A stretch of DNA of 35,709 nucleotides from a virus, in IMG/VR virus record IMGVR_UViG_3300009011_000034, positions 1 to 35,709 of that record, one strand, 5' to 3'. This document shows, piece by piece, positions 1-7,668 of the stretch. Each line of letters opens with the position of its first letter. The stretch's first letter is position 1. The notes under the pieces are model-generated. The model did no database searches and had not been told where the DNA came from. It saw only the letters and a list, made by a program, of their open reading frames with translations. A program made the translations under genes and the position numbers.

Positions 1-150
1 CAGGAAACGGTCGTGATCGCCGTTGAGGAGCGCGCCAGTGGTGACCATTTCTGTGTAGAGGAGGGCGTGCTTGGAGAGCAGGCGTAGGAAAAAACGGCAG
101 TGACGATCGGTCCAATCCATCATAGGTGCAACGCTAAAGCGTCTAGACAC
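1..150 (-). CDS. dusA: tRNA-dihydrouridine synthase A, N-terminal part (runs off window), with phage-supplied start
   Basis: DusA reduces specific uridines in the tRNA D-loop using FMN. The 50 visible codons read [19 protein letters not shown] and then a conserved Dus N-terminal stretch including [11 protein letters not shown]. The chosen start is GTG at 148-150. No strong ribosome-binding site is visible. Codons upstream of the ATGATGGAT core come from the phage and differ from the host codons at 35595-35652 at nearly every synonymous position, yet they encode the same SRRFSVAP residues. The gene continues beyond base 1, so its integrity cannot be checked. Confidence 0.88.
   Translation of the reverse strand, partial: MSRRFSVAPMMDWTDRHCRFFLRLLSKHALLYTEMVTTGALLNGDHDRFL
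110..123. other. attL core in dusA
   Basis: On the minus strand this reads ATGATGGATTGGAC, codons 9-13 of dusA. The same 14 bases with one change (T to C at the tenth position) occur at 35582-35595. Homology to the right copy extends weakly further because both sides encode SRRFSVAP. The exact crossover point within the core cannot be fixed from sequence. Confidence 0.8.
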
Positions 151-253
151 TGTAGAGCTTGAATTTACTGGGTATGTAGCTGATTTCTGTACCATTTTGC
201 TCTACGTGTTCAAAGCCGGTTTTAGGGGGTAAATGGGCGTTTTTTGAGGGTCA

Positions 254-290
254 TTGGTACAATGTACCAACCCCTTTAGCAATTGTACCA
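254..290. repeat. TTGGTAC repeats, candidate integrase arm-type sites or operator, left end
   Basis: TTGGTAC-AAT-GTACCAA (254-270) is a perfect 7-bp inverted repeat with a 3-base centre. A third copy, TTGTACCA, lies at 283-290. The motif recurs near the right end as TGGTACATAA (35509-35518) and TTGGTACGAG (35519-35528). Presence at both phage ends suits integrase arm binding. The position 8-44 bases before the integrase start also suits autoregulation. Confidence 0.55.
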
Positions 291-297
291 GTTGACC

Positions 298-1422
298 ATG
301 GCCACGATCAGAGCACGGAAACGCACCGACGGCAGCACCAGTTACACGGCACAGATACGCCTGTTTCGCGACGGTGTGCAAGTTTACCAAGAGAGCCAGA
401 CCTTCGCCCGGAAACAGGCTGCCCAGGCTTGGGTTCGAAAGCGCGAAACGGAACTGGATCAGCCAGGCGCGATCGAGCGGGCAAATCGCAAAGGCGCGAC
501 GATCAAAGAAATGATCGATCGCTACCTGGATGAAATGGAAAAGGTTCGACCGCTCGGGAAGACCAAGCTCGCCACACTTAAAGCGATCAGCGAATCATAC
601 CTGGGCAAATTGAATGACCAGGACATCAACAGTCAGCAGTTGGTGGAGTATGCGTTGTGGCGGATGGGTAAGGAGGGCGGGAACGTTCAGCCTCAGACAG
701 CCGGTAATGATCTCGCACACCTAGGCGCAGTACTTTCGATCGCTCGGCCTGCTTGGGGGTACGAGGTCGATCCGCACGCAATGACGGATGCCCGGCGGGT
801 GTTGAAAAAGCTGGGGTACAACATGAAAAGCCGGGAGCGCGACCGACGCCCGACTTTGGATGAACTCGACAAGCTACTCAAACATTTTCAGGGTATCCAA
901 GCCCGTCGCCCAACTTCAATCAATATGCTCAAAATGACGGGGTTTGCGTTGTTTTCAACGCGTCGCCAGGAGGAAATTACGCGGATTCAATGGGCGGATT
1001 TAGATGAAGTAAGCAAGCGGGTGTTGGTGCGGGACATGAAAAACCCTGGTCAGAAGATCGGCAACGATGTCTGGTGCCATTTACCGCCGGAAGCGTGGGC
1101 AATTTTACAAACCATGCCGAAGGTCCTACCTGAGATATTTCCGTACAGTGCGGAGTCTGTATCCGCTTCATGGACCAGAGCGTGCCATATGGTTGGCATT
1201 GAGGACCTGCACTTTCATGACCTACGCCACGATGGCGTTAGCCGGCTATTCGAAATGGACTGGGATATTCCTCGGGTAGCGAGTGTGTCGGGGCATCGCG
1301 ATTGGAATTCAATGCGGCGTTATACCCATTTGCGGGGGCGAGGTGATGCATATGCGAAATGGGAGTGGTACGAGAAGATCCTACAGGCGCCCATAAAGTT
1401 GGGCGCCAGGACGCTGAAGTGA
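298..1422 (+). CDS. int: Tyrosine-type site-specific integrase
   Basis: Catalyses integration at dusA and, with an excisionase, excision. It is 374 aa from the ATG at 298; an in-frame TTG at 283 would add five residues, but MATIRARKRTDG is a typical integrase N-terminus. The arm-binding and core-binding region comes first. The catalytic domain shows the arginine in FSTRRQEEITR, the HDLRHDG box (His-x-x-Arg) and SGHRDWNSMRRYTHL with the nucleophilic tyrosine in RRYTH. The gene ends two bases from the convergent prtN-like gene. Insertion at dusA is a known habit of one integrase group in proteobacteria. No other candidate recombinase is in the window. Confidence 0.95.
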   Translation: MATIRARKRTDGSTSYTAQIRLFRDGVQVYQESQTFARKQAAQAWVRKRETELDQPGAIERANRKGATIKEMIDRYLDEMEKVRPLGKTKLATLKAISESYLGKLNDQDINSQQLVEYALWRMGKEGGNVQPQTAGNDLAHLGAVLSIARPAWGYEVDPHAMTDARRVLKKLGYNMKSRERDRRPTLDELDKLLKHFQGIQARRPTSINMLKMTGFALFSTRRQEEITRIQWADLDEVSKRVLVRDMKNPGQKIGNDVWCHLPPEAWAILQTMPKVLPEIFPYSAESVSASWTRACHMVGIEDLHFHDLRHDGVSRLFEMDWDIPRVASVSGHRDWNSMRRYTHLRGRGDAYAKWEWYEKILQAPIKLGARTLK

Positions 1423-1423
1423 A

Positions 1424-1699
1424 TTAGCTACTGCGTGGTGCGCTATTCAGCTGATTGCTCTCTTTAACGGCAGCGGCGCGCTGAGCATCCAGGTATTCAG
1501 AAAGGTCTGTAATGTGAATCCCCTTTGCGCTTTTTTGGCTCGGTTCCATGCGCGTAATGGGGATTTTTATTTGTCCGGCCCCCACCTTGCGTTGGAACAT
1601 ATCCGTGGTGAGATGGGTGAAATAGTCCTTACAAACTCGATCCAAGGGAATCACAACTTGGCCATCGTATTGGGCCATGAGGACAAATAACGTTTTCAT
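1424..1699 (-). CDS. PrtN-family pyocin activator protein
   Basis: A 91-aa protein starting MKTLFVLMAQYDGQ, with the downstream VCKDYF and QIKIPITRMEPSQKSAKGIH pattern of the PyocinActivator (PrtN) family. In P. aeruginosa PrtN activates pyocin genes after RecA-dependent loss of PrtR. Here it is the last gene of the leftward early operon, overlapping its upstream neighbour by ATGA, with AAGGAGCAACACT as ribosome-binding site. In this family many prophage copies sit next to integrase, so an excisionase-like or early activator role is possible. The target in this phage is not known. Confidence 0.85.
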   Translation of the reverse strand: MKTLFVLMAQYDGQVVIPLDRVCKDYFTHLTTDMFQRKVGAGQIKIPITRMEPSQKSAKGIHITDLSEYLDAQRAAAVKESNQLNSAPRSS

Positions 1700-1995
1700 A
1701 GTGTTGCTCCTTCAAGTGTAAAAGTCCGATCAGTCGTGTCGTGCCTCGGCGATGAATCGCCAGCCAACAGCTGAGCCACAACGGCGAACTCAGCCGCATC
1801 GATGTCGCCAAGCTCTTTGGCGAAGCCGGTAAGGCACTCAAGGCGGATCCGCGCATCAGCGGTTTTCCGCACCTGGTAGTCGAACAACGCGGTGCCGACA
1901 ATCCGAATGGCCATCAGATGCCGGGCGGACTGGGCGTCAATGTTGGCCAATGTGTTAGCCTTTGAATCGCTGCTGCTTTGGTGCTGTGCTTGCAT
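1696..1995 (-). CDS. Hypothetical early phage protein
   Basis: I do not recognise the family. The ATG at 1995 (MQAQHQSSSDSKANTLAN) is preceded by a GAGGG site, so I prefer it to the 17-codon longer frame. The 99-aa protein has a polar Ser/Gln-rich N-terminus and a helical middle (SARHLMAIRIVGTALFDYQV). Its stop overlaps the start of the PrtN-like gene as ATGA, so the two are probably co-translated. Confidence 0.65.
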   Translation of the reverse strand: MQAQHQSSSDSKANTLANIDAQSARHLMAIRIVGTALFDYQVRKTADARIRLECLTGFAKELGDIDAAEFAVVAQLLAGDSSPRHDTTDRTFTLEGATL

Positions 1996-2061
1996 GGTGT
2001 TGCCCTCAGTGGTGGTTGATGTCGGGGAGGGCCAACTCCTCGACATCGTTTCTCTTACCCG

Positions 2062-2355
2062 TCAGTCCTGGCGGGCCAGGTGGATAACCAGGTCGGCGTA
2101 ATCAGGATCTTCCTCAGTGCACGCTTGCCACTCCAGCACGCTCAAAATCTGCTGAGGGTTGCACTCGTCTACGAGGAGCTCGCGCTGGCCAGCTGCAGCT
2201 CGAACTTCCAGAATCTGCAGCAAACCATCCTCGCCATATGCACCGGCCTGAATGACCGGGTGGCTTTCGCCCATCCATTCCAATCGATCCTGGATTTCCT
2301 GCAGTTTGCTCGTCTTACCGTCGCCGGCATTGCCCATAAAGACTTGGATTTGCAT
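2062..2355 (-). CDS. Small P-loop NTPase-like phage protein
   Basis: A 97-aa protein with a clear Walker A motif, GNAGDGKTS (residues about 8-16), and a candidate Walker B, ELLVDE (about 56-61). The ATG at 2355 has GGGAGG upstream, which decides the start over the longer frame. It lies just downstream of the primase-helicase gene, with a 14-base gap, in the same operon. It is too short for a full helicase or kinase. A role as a replication accessory ATPase is inference from context only. Confidence 0.65.
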   Translation of the reverse strand: MQIQVFMGNAGDGKTSKLQEIQDRLEWMGESHPVIQAGAYGEDGLLQILEVRAAAGQRELLVDECNPQQILSVLEWQACTEEDPDYADLVIHLARQD

Positions 2356-2369
2356 CGGTATAGCCTCCC

Positions 2370-5165
2370 TTATGCTTTGAAAGTCCAGCACTTGACCGTC
2401 GTGGGACGACCTGGCGCCAGTGGTGTTCTGCTGTTCATTGCTGCCCTGACTGCGCTGTGTACTGCCTTGTTTGCGTCCAGGAATTTGTGGGATCGAGACT
2501 CCTTGAGCAGGTCGCGCAGGGTGGCCACGTCCGCCAGCTTCTGTTTGTGTTCTGCGGCGCGCTCGCTGAATTCATTGAGGTTGATCGCGATAATGCTTGG
2601 GTCGCTGCTGTGGTCGACCAGGGGGTCCTCACTGAGCGATTCGAGGTAGTCGTACACCTCCCAAAACTCGGCAACGGCCGGGTGGTCGGAGCTGATCGAG
2701 GCCTGGCGCTCGATCGCCATGCGCACGATCTGGCGCTGTGTTGCTGCCACCTGAGGCTCGTCCAGTTTCAGGAGCAAACGCAGCGCATCGAGCAGGGCGA
2801 GCAGTTGAGCGTGGTTCTTGCTGATTCGCTCGACGCGGATATACCCGCGCAAGTCATAGCCGCAACTGCTGCAGTTGCCTTGTTCGTTCGGGAACTCGGT
2901 GCCGCAGGCGAAGCAGTGGGTGTGCAGGCGGCGCAGCTTGGCTTCGTGTTCTGGCATGCGCTGGGCGAATAGCTCGAGGATGGCGAACTCTTTGCCGACT
3001 GCTCGAAGCAGGAAGTGGCTGAGCGTGCCGCCGTCCAGAGCGTTCAACTTGTCCGCTGCTGCGCGACTTTGCGGGGTCACTGTTGGCCGGATGAAATGCA
3101 GTTTCACGATCCGCGTCATGATCGCCTCATGGGCGACAACGGCAGCGTTCTGGCTGATGGCGATCGTCCCGCGAAACGGTGGTTCGTAAGTTTCGTTGCC
3201 GGCGGTCTTCACGCCTTTGGTGGCCAGGGTGCCGCCGCCGTAGAAGTCCTTCAGCTCGTCCCACTCGAACGATTTGGCGTGAGATCGATCGTCGCCGTGA
3301 CGGTCGGCCTCAAGGAATACGACGGGCATGCCGGACACCTGCCCCATCAATCGCGATCGACCGGCTTTCGTGGACTTCATCGGGTCAAAGCCTTCATAGC
3401 CTTCTCGGCCGAGCAGCTTCCACAGTAGATTAAGGAGGGTAGTCTTGCCGGCGCCGGCCTCGCCGGTGGCTTCCAGGAATGGAAACGACTGGTAGCGTGC
3501 GCGGATCTGCTCGCAGAACAGCGAGCCGAAGAAGAACACCAACGCCACCAGGCCTTGCGCGCCGAAGCACGTCCACAGTAACTGCAGCCACTGTTCGTCA
3601 AAGTCTTTCCCATCACGCTGCAGTTTGATGGGCACGCCTTTCTGCAGCGTCTTCAGGCGAAGTTTTCCGAACTCAAAATAGTCCTCGCTGTTGACCTTGT
3701 AGGTGACGCCCTCCTTGATGGCGATGTCGCCGTAGACGTAACAGCCGTATTCCTTGCTGTAGCCAACGTAGTCGATCGTCGATACGGTTTTGATGCCGAA
3801 CAGTTGATCCTTCATAAGTTTGTCCAGTTGCTGACCGCTACCGGTGTACATGGCGCCAGCAGCCATACCGAGCAGTCGTTTTTTGAATTCGCTGGCAGCT
3901 GAAAGCTGGCCGCTGGTGAAGGTGTTTTTCACGCTTTCGGAGTCATGCGGGAAGTCAACGCGCACGTAGTACCAGGACTCGTCTGTAATCTCGTTGCGCT
4001 GAAAATACAGGGCCTGTGGGTAGCAGTTGGCGATCTCGACGACGCTGCCCGACTGCTGCAGTGCTTTCTCGCGTTGCTGTGATTGGTTGAGCAGCTGGTC
4101 GTCGTGGTTCTCGCTGTCCTCGATGTCCTGCATCGCCCGGTTGAATTTCTCCATGTCCAACTTGAACCAGTACAGGCGGTTGCCGAAGCCGAGGTGAAAT
4201 TCCCCGCGCTTGTTCCAGTCGTACATCAGCAGCGCCTTCTCGGCTGCGCTCTCGGCCAGTAGCAGCGCGCCCTGGTGGCGTACTTGCTTGAGGTCGGCCG
4301 CGACCTGATCGGCTCGCTCGCTCTCGTCTTCGATGAAGCCCCAGCGCTGATGCAGATCGTTCCAGTCGGTCTTCCGGCCGTCGCGAAGCGGGATCTGCGC
4401 GGCCTCGCAGACGAATCCTAGGGCTCGCGCCTGCTTCGCCCAGCGCTTGGTGTAGGCGTGGGCACCAGGTTCGTTATCGAGCGCCCAAACCAGCTTTGGC
4501 AGCGTCCCCTCCCGGCTGCGAGCGAGCGCCCGCAACGATTCTTCAGGGAATGCATTCGAGGACATGGCCGACACGGCCGCGATGTCGTTGTGAACCAGGG
4601 CGATGGCGTCGAAGATGCCCTCAACAATCCAGATCTCTTTGGTTTCCAGCAGATCAACACAAGGCGGGCACCACCAGACCCCGCGATAGCTGTCCTTCGA
4701 CTTAAACCGCGCTTTCATTTTTCCGAAGCGATGCGGCCGATCGATCAGTCGTTCCCACCAGCCTCCTTTCTCCAGGGCAAAGCGAACGGTGGCGCTGCCA
4801 GCGTTGTGTTCGGCGGAGTAAAAACTTTCCTGGGTGAACCAGCCCTGGATCAGTTCAATACGGAAGCCCCGGGCAAACTCCAAATAGGCGCGGGCGGTCG
4901 CATTCGGATTTTGATCAGTTGCCGGAGCTCGCTTGCTCCAGTCCTCAAACAGGTCGTCGTATTGCTCCTTCACATGCAGGGTATGGGCGCACTTTTCAGG
5001 CCTGCCGCAGATCACCAGCCATGGTGCCGAATAGCGCGTGTACAGGGTTTTCTGGCGGCATTTCGGGCAAGTGCCACCGCGCATGTAGTCGGTGTTTGCC
5101 CGGTGCTTAAGCCCGTAATCGGTTTTCAGGCGCTCAATTACGTCGCTGCGCAGTTGCTCTTTCAT
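2370..5165 (-). CDS. Toprim primase fused to P-loop helicase-like ATPase, phage replication protein
   Basis: 931 aa from the ATG at 5165, two bases after the upstream stop. An N-terminal zinc-finger-like region (CPKC at about 33-36, later cysteines in VICGRPEKC) is followed by a Toprim segment: the acidic residue in WIVEGIFDAIAL (about 180) and WALDNEPGAH (about 227). A second half carries Walker A, GEAGAGKTT (about 565-573), and acidic VVFLEADRHGDD. A C-terminal Zn-ribbon (CFACG...CSSCG, about 750-770) follows. The protein probably primes and unwinds DNA for theta-type replication. This is unlike P2, whose gpA is a rolling-circle nickase. No origin was located with confidence. Confidence 0.85.
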   Translation of the reverse strand: MKEQLRSDVIERLKTDYGLKHRANTDYMRGGTCPKCRQKTLYTRYSAPWLVICGRPEKCAHTLHVKEQYDDLFEDWSKRAPATDQNPNATARAYLEFARGFRIELIQGWFTQESFYSAEHNAGSATVRFALEKGGWWERLIDRPHRFGKMKARFKSKDSYRGVWWCPPCVDLLETKEIWIVEGIFDAIALVHNDIAAVSAMSSNAFPEESLRALARSREGTLPKLVWALDNEPGAHAYTKRWAKQARALGFVCEAAQIPLRDGRKTDWNDLHQRWGFIEDESERADQVAADLKQVRHQGALLLAESAAEKALLMYDWNKRGEFHLGFGNRLYWFKLDMEKFNRAMQDIEDSENHDDQLLNQSQQREKALQQSGSVVEIANCYPQALYFQRNEITDESWYYVRVDFPHDSESVKNTFTSGQLSAASEFKKRLLGMAAGAMYTGSGQQLDKLMKDQLFGIKTVSTIDYVGYSKEYGCYVYGDIAIKEGVTYKVNSEDYFEFGKLRLKTLQKGVPIKLQRDGKDFDEQWLQLLWTCFGAQGLVALVFFFGSLFCEQIRARYQSFPFLEATGEAGAGKTTLLNLLWKLLGREGYEGFDPMKSTKAGRSRLMGQVSGMPVVFLEADRHGDDRSHAKSFEWDELKDFYGGGTLATKGVKTAGNETYEPPFRGTIAISQNAAVVAHEAIMTRIVKLHFIRPTVTPQSRAAADKLNALDGGTLSHFLLRAVGKEFAILELFAQRMPEHEAKLRRLHTHCFACGTEFPNEQGNCSSCGYDLRGYIRVERISKNHAQLLALLDALRLLLKLDEPQVAATQRQIVRMAIERQASISSDHPAVAEFWEVYDYLESLSEDPLVDHSSDPSIIAINLNEFSERAAEHKQKLADVATLRDLLKESRSHKFLDANKAVHSAVRAAMNSRTPLAPGRPTTVKCWTFKA

Positions 5166-5167
5166 GG

Positions 5168-5401
5168 TTATTTCGCTGTCTTGAGGCAAATGGTGAGGGC
5201 GCCGATCAGGTGTTTCTGAGCGGCCATCACGGGGCAGTTGGCGAGGATTGATCCGTGGCGCAGGCCGTCCGGGATCAGGCGGTATTGGTCTGCGTACCAG
5301 AGTTCATTGAGGCTGAGACGGTATTGCTCGCGCAGGTTGGCCAAGAGCGCTTCGGCCTGGTCCGGCGTCAGTTTTGCGTTGATGTTCATGGCGTTTTCCA
5401 T
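5168..5401 (-). CDS. Hypothetical early protein
   Basis: Family not recognised. The 77-aa protein begins MENAMNINAKLTPDQAEALL with GAGG eight bases before the ATG at 5401. It looks helical and soluble, and the central LNELWYADQYRLIPDGLRHG is unusually aromatic. It sits two bases upstream of the primase-helicase start, so translation is probably coupled and it likely belongs to the replication module. Confidence 0.6.
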   Translation of the reverse strand: MENAMNINAKLTPDQAEALLANLREQYRLSLNELWYADQYRLIPDGLRHGSILANCPVMAAQKHLIGALTICLKTAK

Positions 5402-5474
5402 CGTCAAACCTCAATTTCGGGCGCAGCTCACCCAAACCCACGCGGGTGGGGGATTGGGATTTATTGGTTGGGGG

Positions 5475-5840
5475 TTACGGGGTGGTTACGCGAAAACGCC
5501 CGTTGTCCGGTGCGTTAAGAATGCGTTCGTAAATCAGGCTAACGGGGACAGCCCAAACTTCGCCGGTGGCGATATCGGTGATAACGGTGTGGGTCGGTGT
5601 GCTTGTCAGGACGTCTAGTCGCTGCCGATCGCTGACTGCAGACAGATCGCTGTAGGCCAGATGAACCACCTTTTCGGCGGTCGGGGTCAGTACGTCATAA
5701 TCCGATACCAGGTGTTGAACGGCGCGTTTGAGCAACTGCTGATCATCGCTCAGGTGTTCGCACCGATGCCTCTCAAGGAACACCAACGCCGCGGCTTTGA
5801 GCATGTCCTTATATTCCTGTGCTGCAGGCAGATTGTTCAT
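5475..5840 (-). CDS. Hypothetical early protein
   Basis: A 121-aa soluble protein of unknown family (MNNLPAAQEYKDMLKAAALVF...). Its start overlaps the stop of the YmfL-like gene as ATGA, showing translational coupling. No membrane segment or metal motif is evident. It lies between the regulator genes and the replication gene. Confidence 0.65.
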   Translation of the reverse strand: MNNLPAAQEYKDMLKAAALVFLERHRCEHLSDDQQLLKRAVQHLVSDYDVLTPTAEKVVHLAYSDLSAVSDRQRLDVLTSTPTHTVITDIATGEVWAVPVSLIYERILNAPDNGRFRVTTP

Positions 5841-6280
5841 AGGCCGTTCCCCGATTTGGCGCGATACAGGTCAATGGCTGCCAGCACTTCCGCGTGCCGT
5901 GCTGCCATGTGGAGGTTGTGGGCGTTGAGGATCAGTTCAGCTTCTTCAGTGTTGATCGAACCGTCTTCAAGAGCCTTGGCAATGGCCTGGTCAACACAGC
6001 CACGTTTCGCCGCTACTTGCACTGAGCGGGTGTACATCTCGACGTTGTCCAGCGTCTCGGGATCGGCCACTGGCACAAACAGACCGCCGTACAGTGCTGC
6101 GACATAGTTCGGAAAGTGGTGCGTGCCACAGTCCTGCTCGAGCGTGTAGACCTGGGCGTCACTCAGAGGGCTGCAGCCGGCGTTTTCGTAGGCGTGGTTG
6201 TCGAACTTTTTGACCTTCATTCCCAAGCGTGCTGCAGCGCCTTCTCGTCCGCCTTGATAGCTTCGGATGATCTCGCTCAT
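5837..6280 (-). CDS. YmfL-like (CII-type) phage regulatory protein
   Basis: 147 aa from the ATG at 6280, which has AAGGA upstream; an upstream ATG at 6316 would give 159 aa and has a weaker, more distant AGGG. The start MSEIIRSYQGGREGAAARLGMKVKKFDNHAYE resembles e14 YmfL and CII-type proteins: a helix-turn-helix module that switches on when the early operon is transcribed. It is second in the leftward operon, the place where cII genes sit. Its function here is inferred from family and position. Confidence 0.7.
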   Translation of the reverse strand: MSEIIRSYQGGREGAAARLGMKVKKFDNHAYENAGCSPLSDAQVYTLEQDCGTHHFPNYVAALYGGLFVPVADPETLDNVEMYTRSVQVAAKRGCVDQAIAKALEDGSINTEEAELILNAHNLHMAARHAEVLAAIDLYRAKSGNGL

Positions 6281-6345
6281 CGTTTCCTTGCGAGTTTTTA
6301 GAACTGGGCTTTTCATCTTCTACTTTTCCCTGTTGGCCAGTGCCA

Positions 6346-6558
6346 TTACTGTTCGATCACGCCGTCTTTGATGCCTAGTAACACGGCGGCGCGATGTGCC
6401 TCCCCACGGCGACAATGGCTCTGGCCACTCAGCACCGCATACACGGTGCTGGGATTCAGATTGTTCAGTGCAGCAAAGTCCTTCGCGGATTGACCGCGCT
6501 TCTCTAATGCTTCCCGCGCTTGTTGGCGGGCTTGCTCGCTGATGCTTGTCTTCGGCAT
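6346..6558 (-). CDS. Cro-like DNA-binding protein (BcepMu gp16-related)
   Basis: A 70-aa basic protein, MPKTSISEQARQQAREAL, with a helix-turn-helix in SAKDFAALNNLNPSTVYAVLSG and the trailing RRGEAHRAAVLLGIKDG pattern of the BcepMu gp16-like group. It is the first gene of the leftward operon and is divergent from the repressor at 6643. That is the position of Cro, so it probably represses the lysogeny promoter. A long frame extends upstream to 7017 across the operator, but the ATG at 6558 is the sensible start. Confidence 0.8.
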   Translation of the reverse strand: MPKTSISEQARQQAREALEKRGQSAKDFAALNNLNPSTVYAVLSGQSHCRRGEAHRAAVLLGIKDGVIEQ

Positions 6559-6570
6559 AGTGCAAATCCG

Positions 6571-6596
6571 TGCAATTTCATGTGGTATGAAATGCA
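6571..6596. promoter_or_regulatory. Operator-like dyad in the immunity switch (1)
   Basis: ATTTCAT (6575-6581) and ATGAAAT (6587-6593) form a perfect 7-bp inverted repeat with a 5-base centre, flanked by TGCA on both sides. It sits just upstream of the cro-like gene, in the 84-base divergent region, as expected of a repressor or Cro operator. Confidence 0.6.
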
Positions 6597-6601
6597 GAAT
6601 G

Positions 6602-6617
6602 ATGCACTTAGGTGCAT
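6602..6617. promoter_or_regulatory. Operator-like dyad in the immunity switch (2)
   Basis: ATGCAC-TTAG-GTGCAT is a perfect 6-bp inverted repeat, 26 bases before the repressor start. Further GTGCA half-sites occur nearby (6560-6574). It may be a second operator with different affinity from the dyad at 6571-6596. Confidence 0.6.
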
Positions 6618-6642
6618 TTGTAAATATATGGGATGAATAATT

Positions 6643-6993
6643 TTGCATCTTTCCGAAGAGATTGGTTCCCGGCTGCAGGAAGAACGGAAGCGATGCGCTA
6701 TGACGCAGGCAGAAGTCGCCGACGCGATCGGCGTTGCGAAGCGAACCCAGGCGAATTACGAGGCAGGGACAAGCGATGCGACAGCGTCTTATCTGAATAA
6801 GGTCGCAATTCACTTCGGCTTCGATATTCCTTACATCCTTACCGGCGTCCGTACGACCTTGGCTGAGAATGCTTTGAGTGCCGTCGAAGATTGCCTGGTA
6901 AAGCAGTACCGAAGCATTCCAGAGGATGACCAGAAAGCGATTCGCCGCATTCTTGAAGCCATGGCAGACGACGCGGCCCGTCATAGGTCTTAA
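6643..6993 (+). CDS. Short XRE-family CI-like repressor
   Basis: Maintains lysogeny by binding the operators upstream. The 116-aa protein has an N-terminal HTH (MTQAEVADAIGVAKRTQANYEAG). The start appears to be TTG at 6643 with GGGATGA before it; the ATG at 6633 is out of frame. The C-terminal half (AENALSAVEDCLVKQYRSIPEDDQKAIRRIL) is a short helical stretch. The Ser-Lys peptidase S24 domain used for RecA-stimulated self-cleavage is absent. SOS induction, if any, must therefore work another way (see the LexA box at 30843). Confidence 0.85.
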   Translation: MHLSEEIGSRLQEERKRCAMTQAEVADAIGVAKRTQANYEAGTSDATASYLNKVAIHFGFDIPYILTGVRTTLAENALSAVEDCLVKQYRSIPEDDQKAIRRILEAMADDAARHRS

Positions 6994-7094
6994 CTTGCAA
7001 CAAAGCACATGACTCATTAGTCGCGTCCCCGTTTCAAACCAGTTTGCCGCCCCGATAACGTTGATTCAGCAATGCACGTTATGGAGTAGTAAGC

Positions 7095-7280
7095 ATGTTG
7101 GATCGCAAGAAGAACGATCAAATCTCGTTTGATACCACTGAGTTCGACACAACCGAGCTCACCAATATTGAGCGTCGTCTGATCGATCTGTACCGCCGGC
7201 TAAGTCATGTGGAGCAACAACAAGTCCGCAGGGTGGCCGAGATACTGGCAATCTATCCGAAAGAGCCGGTAAGGAACTGA
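7095..7280 (+). CDS. Small hypothetical protein downstream of the repressor
   Basis: A 61-aa acidic-then-helical protein (MLDRKKNDQISFDTTEFDTTELTNIERR...). GGAG precedes the ATG. It lies 100 bases after the repressor on the same strand and its C-terminal half (IDLYRRLSHVEQQQVRRVAEIL) resembles the repressor's own C-terminal segment in style. It may be a modulator of lysogeny; no function is assigned. Confidence 0.6.
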   Translation: MLDRKKNDQISFDTTEFDTTELTNIERRLIDLYRRLSHVEQQQVRRVAEILAIYPKEPVRN

Positions 7281-7305
7281 CCCCCATTTTTTGAATGATT
7301 TCGAT

Positions 7306-7327
7306 CGCCGATGCTTCCGCATCGGCG
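7306..7327. terminator. Hairpin between the repressor operon and ogr-like gene
   Basis: CGCCGATGC-TTCC-GCATCGGCG is a perfect 9-bp stem with a tight tetraloop, placed between two convergent genes (stops at 7280 and 7336). There is no strong U-run on either strand, so termination strength is uncertain. Confidence 0.55.
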
Positions 7328-7335
7328 GTCTGACG

Positions 7336-7593
7336 CTACGCTGCGGCCTGCGACCCCAACTGCTCGAACAGCTCCCGCTGTTTCGCGATTGGCATGTCCC
7401 GCAGGCGGTCGAACAACATCCTTTCGAATGACTGCGCCGATGGGCTCAACGTGTGTGAGAACGTCAGGTTTGCCACCCAGGTATGCCCGCACTTTGCGTC
7501 CAGGCACTGGCAGTACAGCTTCACAAAATCCATGGTCACTTCTTCCCGCGAAGCGATTCGGCCTTTGTGTCCGCATTTGCATACAACTCTCAT
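7336..7593 (-). CDS. Ogr/Delta-type zinc-finger late transcription activator
   Basis: 85 aa from the ATG at 7593 with a strong GGGAGGG site, beginning MRVVCKCGHKGRIASREEV. Cysteines at C5, C7, C30 and C35 give the Ogr/Delta metal-site layout, including the CLDAKC pair with four spacer residues; the first pair is C-x-C and not the usual C-x-x-C, with C28 as an extra candidate. Proteins of this family bind upstream of P2-type late promoters and recruit RNA polymerase. It lies 75 bases downstream of the portal gene on the same strand, so it may be boosted by the late operon it activates. Confidence 0.82.
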   Translation of the reverse strand: MRVVCKCGHKGRIASREEVTMDFVKLYCQCLDAKCGHTWVANLTFSHTLSPSAQSFERMLFDRLRDMPIAKQRELFEQLGSQAAA

Positions 7594-7668
7594 TTTGTCC
7601 CTCCCCAGGGGCAGCTGATCGTCGCAATATTGCCACAATATGTAGTGTTGTTCTCTTTGCTTTCTTAT

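Noticed and set aside
4458-5219. 253-aa open frame on the plus strand
   Set aside because: Shadow of the primase-helicase gene.
6346-7017. 223-aa protein covering the immunity switch
   Set aside because: The frame crosses the operators and is antisense to the repressor. The 70-aa cro-like start at 6558 explains the conserved part.
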